This document shows, piece after piece, positions 6,152-8,865 of a stretch of DNA of 8,865 nucleotides (positions are counted from its first letter, which is position 1; every line of letters starts with the position of its first letter). Source of the stretch: Thermoplasmata archaeon. GTDB lineage: Archaea > Thermoplasmatota > Thermoplasmata > Lutacidiplasmatales > UBA184. The stretch is taken from positions 1-8,865 of the forward strand of contig JASHQN010000105.1 of NCBI GenBank assembly GCA_030039135.1, in the 5' to 3' direction. Made by a program: the position numbers and the translations under genes. The notes beneath the pieces were generated by a model that was given only the letters and a program-made list of their open reading frames with translations, was not told the DNA's origin and searched no databases.

Positions 6152-7918
6152 CTACGACTCGCCTCCGAGGAACCGACGGAGGAGCGGGTTCATCTCCATC
6201 AGCTGCTCACGACCCATCGCCTCGTAGAGGTTGATGATGATCCCGACCATGAGCAGCACCCCCGTTCCGCTGGCATTGCCGAGGGTGCCTATGAGGTCCG
6301 CTCCCGCGGCGAGCGCGCCGACCGCCGCGCCCGAGATGACGGTGATCACCGGGATGTACCGCTCGAGGACTCGTCGCAGGACGCGAGGCTCCCGACGGAA
6401 GCCGGGGATCTGCATCCCCGACGCTTCGATCTGTTTCGCGACCGCTTCCGGTCCCATGTTCGTCGTCTGGATCCAGAATTTGGCGAAGAGGATCGACCCG
6501 CCGACCATCGCCCCGAAATAGACCGCGACGTGGACGAGCCCCTGCCACCAGGAGTGCCCGACGAGGTACGCCCCGTACTGCTGATAGTTCAGGATCGGAA
6601 GTAACCACGTCTCGAGGCCGTTCACCGTCGAGAAGTAGTAGGCCCCCCCCGTGAGGGGCTGCGTCTGACTCACCCCTAAGGCCGTCGCCTGGGTCGAGGT
6701 CGGGTAGGAGCCGATCCACCACTGATGGCCGATGAGCGGGAAGTGGATCAACGTCGGGTTCGTCCACAACAGGATCGTGAACACCGAGACGTTGGCGAGG
6801 AGCGCGCTCATCAAGATCACCGGGATGTTCGACGCGTAGATCAGCCGCAGCGGGTAGCGTCCACGAGCGCCGCGCGCCTCGGCGTGGGAGAGCGGGAGCT
6901 CGATCCGCGTCGATTCGGTCCAGGCGACGAGGAAGAAGATCGCGGCGGTTCCGACGAGAGCGATGAGCGGGTTGGGCGCGGTCAGAAGAACGGCCTGCCA
7001 ACCGCCCGACGCCATCTGCGACGCGGAAAGGTGGGTGAAGAAGTACAGCATCTTCGGGATCGTGCCGCTCGGCGGATTCGTGGCCGAGAGGGCGACCGAA
7101 GGGTTCTCCGGGAGCCAGTTGAGGGTCCCCTGTACGATCTGCTGGGAAACGCCGGCGGCGATGAACAGCGAGATCCCACTCCCGATCCCCCATTTCGAAA
7201 CGACCTCGTCCATGAGGAAGACGAGATAGCTCCCGAAGACGAGCTGCGCGACGATGATCGCGTCGGCGAGGAGCATGCCGTTCCCGGGCGAGACCGTCCC
7301 CAGGCTCGTGACGAGGCCCGCGCTCGGGGTGATGTAGCCGAAGACCTGCGGTATCGCCTCGACGAAGATCATCGCGACGACGAGGACCTTCTGGGTCCCC
7401 TGGTACATGCCCTTGTCCTCGTCGTCGGTGAGGTCGAGCCCGATGATCTTCGCCCCGACGAACAGCTGCATGATGATCGACCCGGTGACGATCGGGCCGA
7501 TCCCGAGGTCCATGAGCGTCCCCTGCGCCCCGGCGAGGATCGAACGGTAGCTCGCGAAGAGGTCGATGATCGTCGACTGATCGACCCCGAACAGGTAGAT
7601 GTTCGTGAGCAGGAAGTACATGAGGAGAATCCCGATCGTCCAGAACATCTTCGTTCGGAAGTGGACGTGGCCCTTCGGCTGGCTCACCGCGGGCATCCGG
7701 GACGTGATCGGTTTGAGCCCGTAGAGGCGGGACCGCGACCCGTTGTACGAGAGACCGAGGTAGAGCAGTCCCATCACGACGGCCACGACGGCCGCGGTGA
7801 GGATCAGACCGATCAGGGTCGGCGAGGTCCAGAACCAGACGAGCCCGACGATCGCGACCGCCAGTACGCCGAGCGCGATCGCCCAGCGATTGTCGCGGGG
7901 GATCTCCTCGTCGGCCAT
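6152..7918 (-). CDS. secY: Preprotein translocase subunit SecY with extra N-terminal two-helix hairpin
   Basis: 588-aa main subunit of the Sec61/SecYEG protein-conducting channel in the cytoplasmic membrane; it works with SecE and Sec61beta, which are not in the window. The canonical SecY starts at about residue 66 (GLKPITSRMPAV aligns with the first helix of other archaeal SecY proteins). TM1 is at about 91-110, the plug region at about 118-138, and GIGPIVTGSIIMQLFVG (139-155) carries the pore-ring equivalents I140 and V144. KWGIGSGISLFIAAGVSQQ (242-260), the cytosolic loop near ELPLSHAEARGARGRYPLRL (340-359), YASNIPVIL (361-369), and ASGMQIPGFRREP (499-511) are all family landmarks. Archaeal SecY is usually about 430-490 aa. 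The excess comes from residues 1-65, with two predicted helices (13-31 and 35-55), and from long outer loops around 260-316 and 386-459. The ATG at 7918 sits about 31 bp after a good TATA box; no Met lies between 49 and 75. Confidence 0.95.
   Translation of the reverse strand: MADEEIPRDNRWAIALGVLAVAIVGLVWFWTSPTLIGLILTAAVVAVVMGLLYLGLSYNGSRSRLYGLKPITSRMPAVSQPKGHVHFRTKMFWTIGILLMYFLLTNIYLFGVDQSTIIDLFASYRSILAGAQGTLMDLGIGPIVTGSIIMQLFVGAKIIGLDLTDDEDKGMYQGTQKVLVVAMIFVEAIPQVFGYITPSAGLVTSLGTVSPGNGMLLADAIIVAQLVFGSYLVFLMDEVVSKWGIGSGISLFIAAGVSQQIVQGTLNWLPENPSVALSATNPPSGTIPKMLYFFTHLSASQMASGGWQAVLLTAPNPLIALVGTAAIFFLVAWTESTRIELPLSHAEARGARGRYPLRLIYASNIPVILMSALLANVSVFTILLWTNPTLIHFPLIGHQWWIGSYPTSTQATALGVSQTQPLTGGAYYFSTVNGLETWLLPILNYQQYGAYLVGHSWWQGLVHVAVYFGAMVGGSILFAKFWIQTTNMGPEAVAKQIEASGMQIPGFRREPRVLRRVLERYIPVITVISGAAVGALAAGADLIGTLGNASGTGVLLMVGIIINLYEAMGREQLMEMNPLLRRFLGGES
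6159..6166 (-). promoter_or_regulatory. Shine-Dalgarno GGAGGCGA for the DUF106 insertase
   Basis: Minus-strand GGAGGCGA lies in the last secY codons (Gly-Gly-Glu) and ends 10 nt before the ATG at 6148. It supports this start and translation re-initiation after secY. Confidence 0.5.
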
Positions 7919-7945
7919 CGGGCGTGCGACGACCTGGGTCGCGAG

Positions 7946-7953
7946 TTATATAG
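7946..7953 (-). promoter_or_regulatory. TATA box for secY
   Basis: CTATATAA on the minus strand (7953 to 7946) is the best archaeal TATA-box match in the window and the only strongly AT-rich run in this GC-rich block. It begins 1 nt after the rpl15 stop codon (7957-7955). Its centre is about 31 bp before the secY ATG, so start of transcription about 25 bp downstream would leave a leader of only some 6 nt. No clear Shine-Dalgarno precedes the secY ATG, which agrees with a nearly leaderless transcript. Confidence 0.65.
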
Positions 7954-7954
7954 T

Positions 7955-8392
7955 CTACGGGGGCGAGGGCGCGGGCGCTCTCGGCGGCTCGACGACGGTG
8001 ACCTTCTCGCGGGCATGGCGCGTCGCGTGCGCGACGATGACCTTCCAGGTCCTCTCGCTGGACCCCTTGCCGAGCAGGCGGTCGACCCCTGCCTTCGCGA
8101 GGTCCGCAACGAACGCCTCGCCATCGCGCGAGATCGCCCCCTTCGCCTCGAGCACGGGCAGGTAGGCGTCCAGGTCTCCGACGTTCAGGGCGACCGGGTG
8201 CTCCACGACCTCGCGGGGCCGCTCGAAGCCGTGGCGACCGAAGTGGTCGGGAGCGTAGATCAGCATCGACTTGAACTTGTACTTGTGGAGACCGGCGTTG
8301 CCGCGGCCGCCCTGCTTTCCCGCCCCCCGCCCGGCCTTGATGCCGCGCCCGTGCGTTCGGAGCCCTCGGAACTTACGAGTACGACTGGGCAA
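7955..8392 (-). CDS. rpl15: Large ribosomal subunit protein uL15 (L15)
   Basis: 145-aa 50S protein that binds 23S rRNA and takes part in large-subunit assembly. The basic, Gly/Arg-rich N-terminal extension (MPSRTRKFRGLRTHGRG, then GRGAGKQGGRGNAG at 21-34) threads into rRNA and is diagnostic. The globular domain follows from about 60, with the conserved LLGKG (107-111) and a final VIVAHATRHAREKV (118-131) that matches the archaeal 'V-x-A-x-x-x-S/T-x-x-A-x-E-K-V' signature. A Pro/Ala-rich tail ends the protein. I place the start at TTG 8392, not at the GTG at 8401: the GTG is itself the end of a consensus Shine-Dalgarno, which then lies 6 nt before the TTG, and the shorter form gives the usual archaeal N-terminus. 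The gene follows rpl30 closely, and its stop abuts the secY promoter. Confidence 0.95.
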   Translation of the reverse strand: MPSRTRKFRGLRTHGRGIKAGRGAGKQGGRGNAGLHKYKFKSMLIYAPDHFGRHGFERPREVVEHPVALNVGDLDAYLPVLEAKGAISRDGEAFVADLAKAGVDRLLGKGSSERTWKVIVAHATRHAREKVTVVEPPRAPAPSPP

Positions 8393-8398
8393 CCGTTC

Positions 8399-8405
8399 CA
8401 CCTCC
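8399..8405 (-). promoter_or_regulatory. Shine-Dalgarno GGAGGTG for rpl15 (decides a TTG start)
   Basis: GGAGGTG on the minus strand (8405 to 8399) is a full match to the archaeal anti-Shine-Dalgarno. It overlaps the last base of the rpl30 TAG and ends 6 nt before TTG at 8392. The upstream GTG codon at 8401-8399 lies inside it, so that codon is unlikely to be the start. Confidence 0.75.
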
Positions 8406-8863
8406 TACAGCATCCGCCGGACGAGGTCGTTGATCGCCCGGCCCCGGTAGCCCAGCGCGCCGCCCAGGGTGAACGGCCGCTTCGTCGAACGCCATCCCCC
8501 GGTCGGAGCCTTGAGCCGGAAGAGCGGCCTCAGCCCTGAGACCCGCGGAAGGCCCCGCTCGCTGACGGCGCGGGTCAGCTCGGCGAGGTCCTTGGCCCGG
8601 AGCGATTCGGCCACGACGCGGTCGGTGATCCGCTCGCCTGCGACGGTCTCGCCCCGCTCCTTCAGCAAGAGCCCGACCGTCTCGGGCTCCGCCTCGCCCC
8701 ACGTCACGTACCCCTGCACCTTGGACAGCATGCCCTGGAAGGCCGCTGCCTCGGGCACCACGGTCGCGTGGTTCGCGCGCGTGAGGTGGAGGCTCCCGAG
8801 CGTCTCGACGATATCGTGCCGGGCGTGGATCGTCCCTCGAACCCTTACTACCATCCATGCCAT
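8405..8863 (-). CDS. rpl30: Large ribosomal subunit protein uL30 (archaeal L30, eukaryotic L7-like)
   Basis: 152-aa 50S protein. The N-terminal core matches the ferredoxin-like L30 fold: VVRVRG (5-10), a helix with TLGSLHLTRANHATVVP (21-37), and GMLSKVQGYVTWGE (44-57). Unlike the about 60-aa bacterial L30, it continues with the archaeal/eukaryotic C-terminal extension, ending FRLKAPTGGWRSTKRP (115-130) and FTLGGALGYRGRAINDLVRRML. The ATG at 8863 is only two bases from the window edge, so any Shine-Dalgarno is out of view. A second in-frame ATG at 8854 (giving MVVRVRG) is a possible alternative. The gene is followed after 12 nt by the chosen rpl15 start. Archaeal order predicts rps5 just outside the window. 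Confidence 0.94.
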   Translation of the reverse strand: MAWMVVRVRGTIHARHDIVETLGSLHLTRANHATVVPEAAAFQGMLSKVQGYVTWGEAEPETVGLLLKERGETVAGERITDRVVAESLRAKDLAELTRAVSERGLPRVSGLRPLFRLKAPTGGWRSTKRPFTLGGALGYRGRAINDLVRRML

Positions 8864-8865
8864 GC

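Noticed and set aside
6340..6349. 10-bp palindrome GGTGATCACC
   Set aside because: It lies inside a conserved part of secY and is explained by the codons for ITVI; no promoter is near.
6725..8539. 604-aa open frame on the + strand opposite secY, rpl15 and rpl30
   Set aside because: It is rich in Arg, Asp and Glu with no recognisable domain, and runs antisense to three well-supported genes. This is the usual frame shadow in high-GC DNA.
1..8865. CRISPR array, insertion sequence, integrase, tRNA, rRNA or a defence-type gene cluster
   Set aside because: I looked for direct repeats, transposase motifs and tRNA-like folds and saw none. All but short spacers is filled by recognisable core genes.

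Overview
The window looks like a high-GC archaeal chromosome, most likely Thermoplasmata (Thermoplasmatota) or a related euryarchaeal group. The archaeal signs are a long (about 150 aa) eukaryote-type uL30, an archaeal-type uL15 and SecY, a DUF106 (archaeal Oxa1/EMC3-like) insertase, a short archaeal cytidylate kinase, and a TruB/Cbf5 with a PUA domain, in the order of the 3' end of the archaeal spc ribosomal operon. The Thermoplasmata placement is an inference from high GC and from the absence of adk, rpl34e and rpl14e in the block. I see no mobile element, CRISPR array, tRNA or rRNA.

Region 1 (1-637, + strand): the last 45 codons of an Lrp/AsnC-type (RAM domain) protein, then a short spacer with a weak TATA-like element and a GC inverted repeat, then a complete Bcp/PrxQ-type peroxiredoxin.

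Region 2 (627-3695, - strand): one large MMPL/RND-superfamily membrane protein of 1022 aa. Its 3' end overlaps the 3' end of the peroxiredoxin gene by 11 bp in convergent orientation. It probably has its own promoter in the 115-bp gap that separates it from the next block.

Region 3 (3811-8863, - strand): read in transcription order, rpl30 - rpl15 - secY - DUF106 insertase - cmk - truB/cbf5. The genes are packed with 2-3 nt spacers or 4-nt stop/start overlaps (GTGA, ATGA). The one real spacer, 36 bp before secY, holds the best TATA box of the window, so the translocon/insertase/cmk/cbf5 part can probably be transcribed separately from the ribosomal-protein part. The block serves the central dogma: two large-subunit proteins, the protein-conducting channel, a membrane insertase, CMP recycling, and rRNA pseudouridylation.

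Nothing here amounts to a new defence or mobile system. The points most worth a look are a SecY with an extra N-terminal two-helix hairpin and enlarged outer loops, strong enrichment of N-glycosylation sequons in the outer domains of the MMPL protein, a peroxiredoxin without its usual resolving cysteine, and a hairpin that could cover the peroxiredoxin start site.
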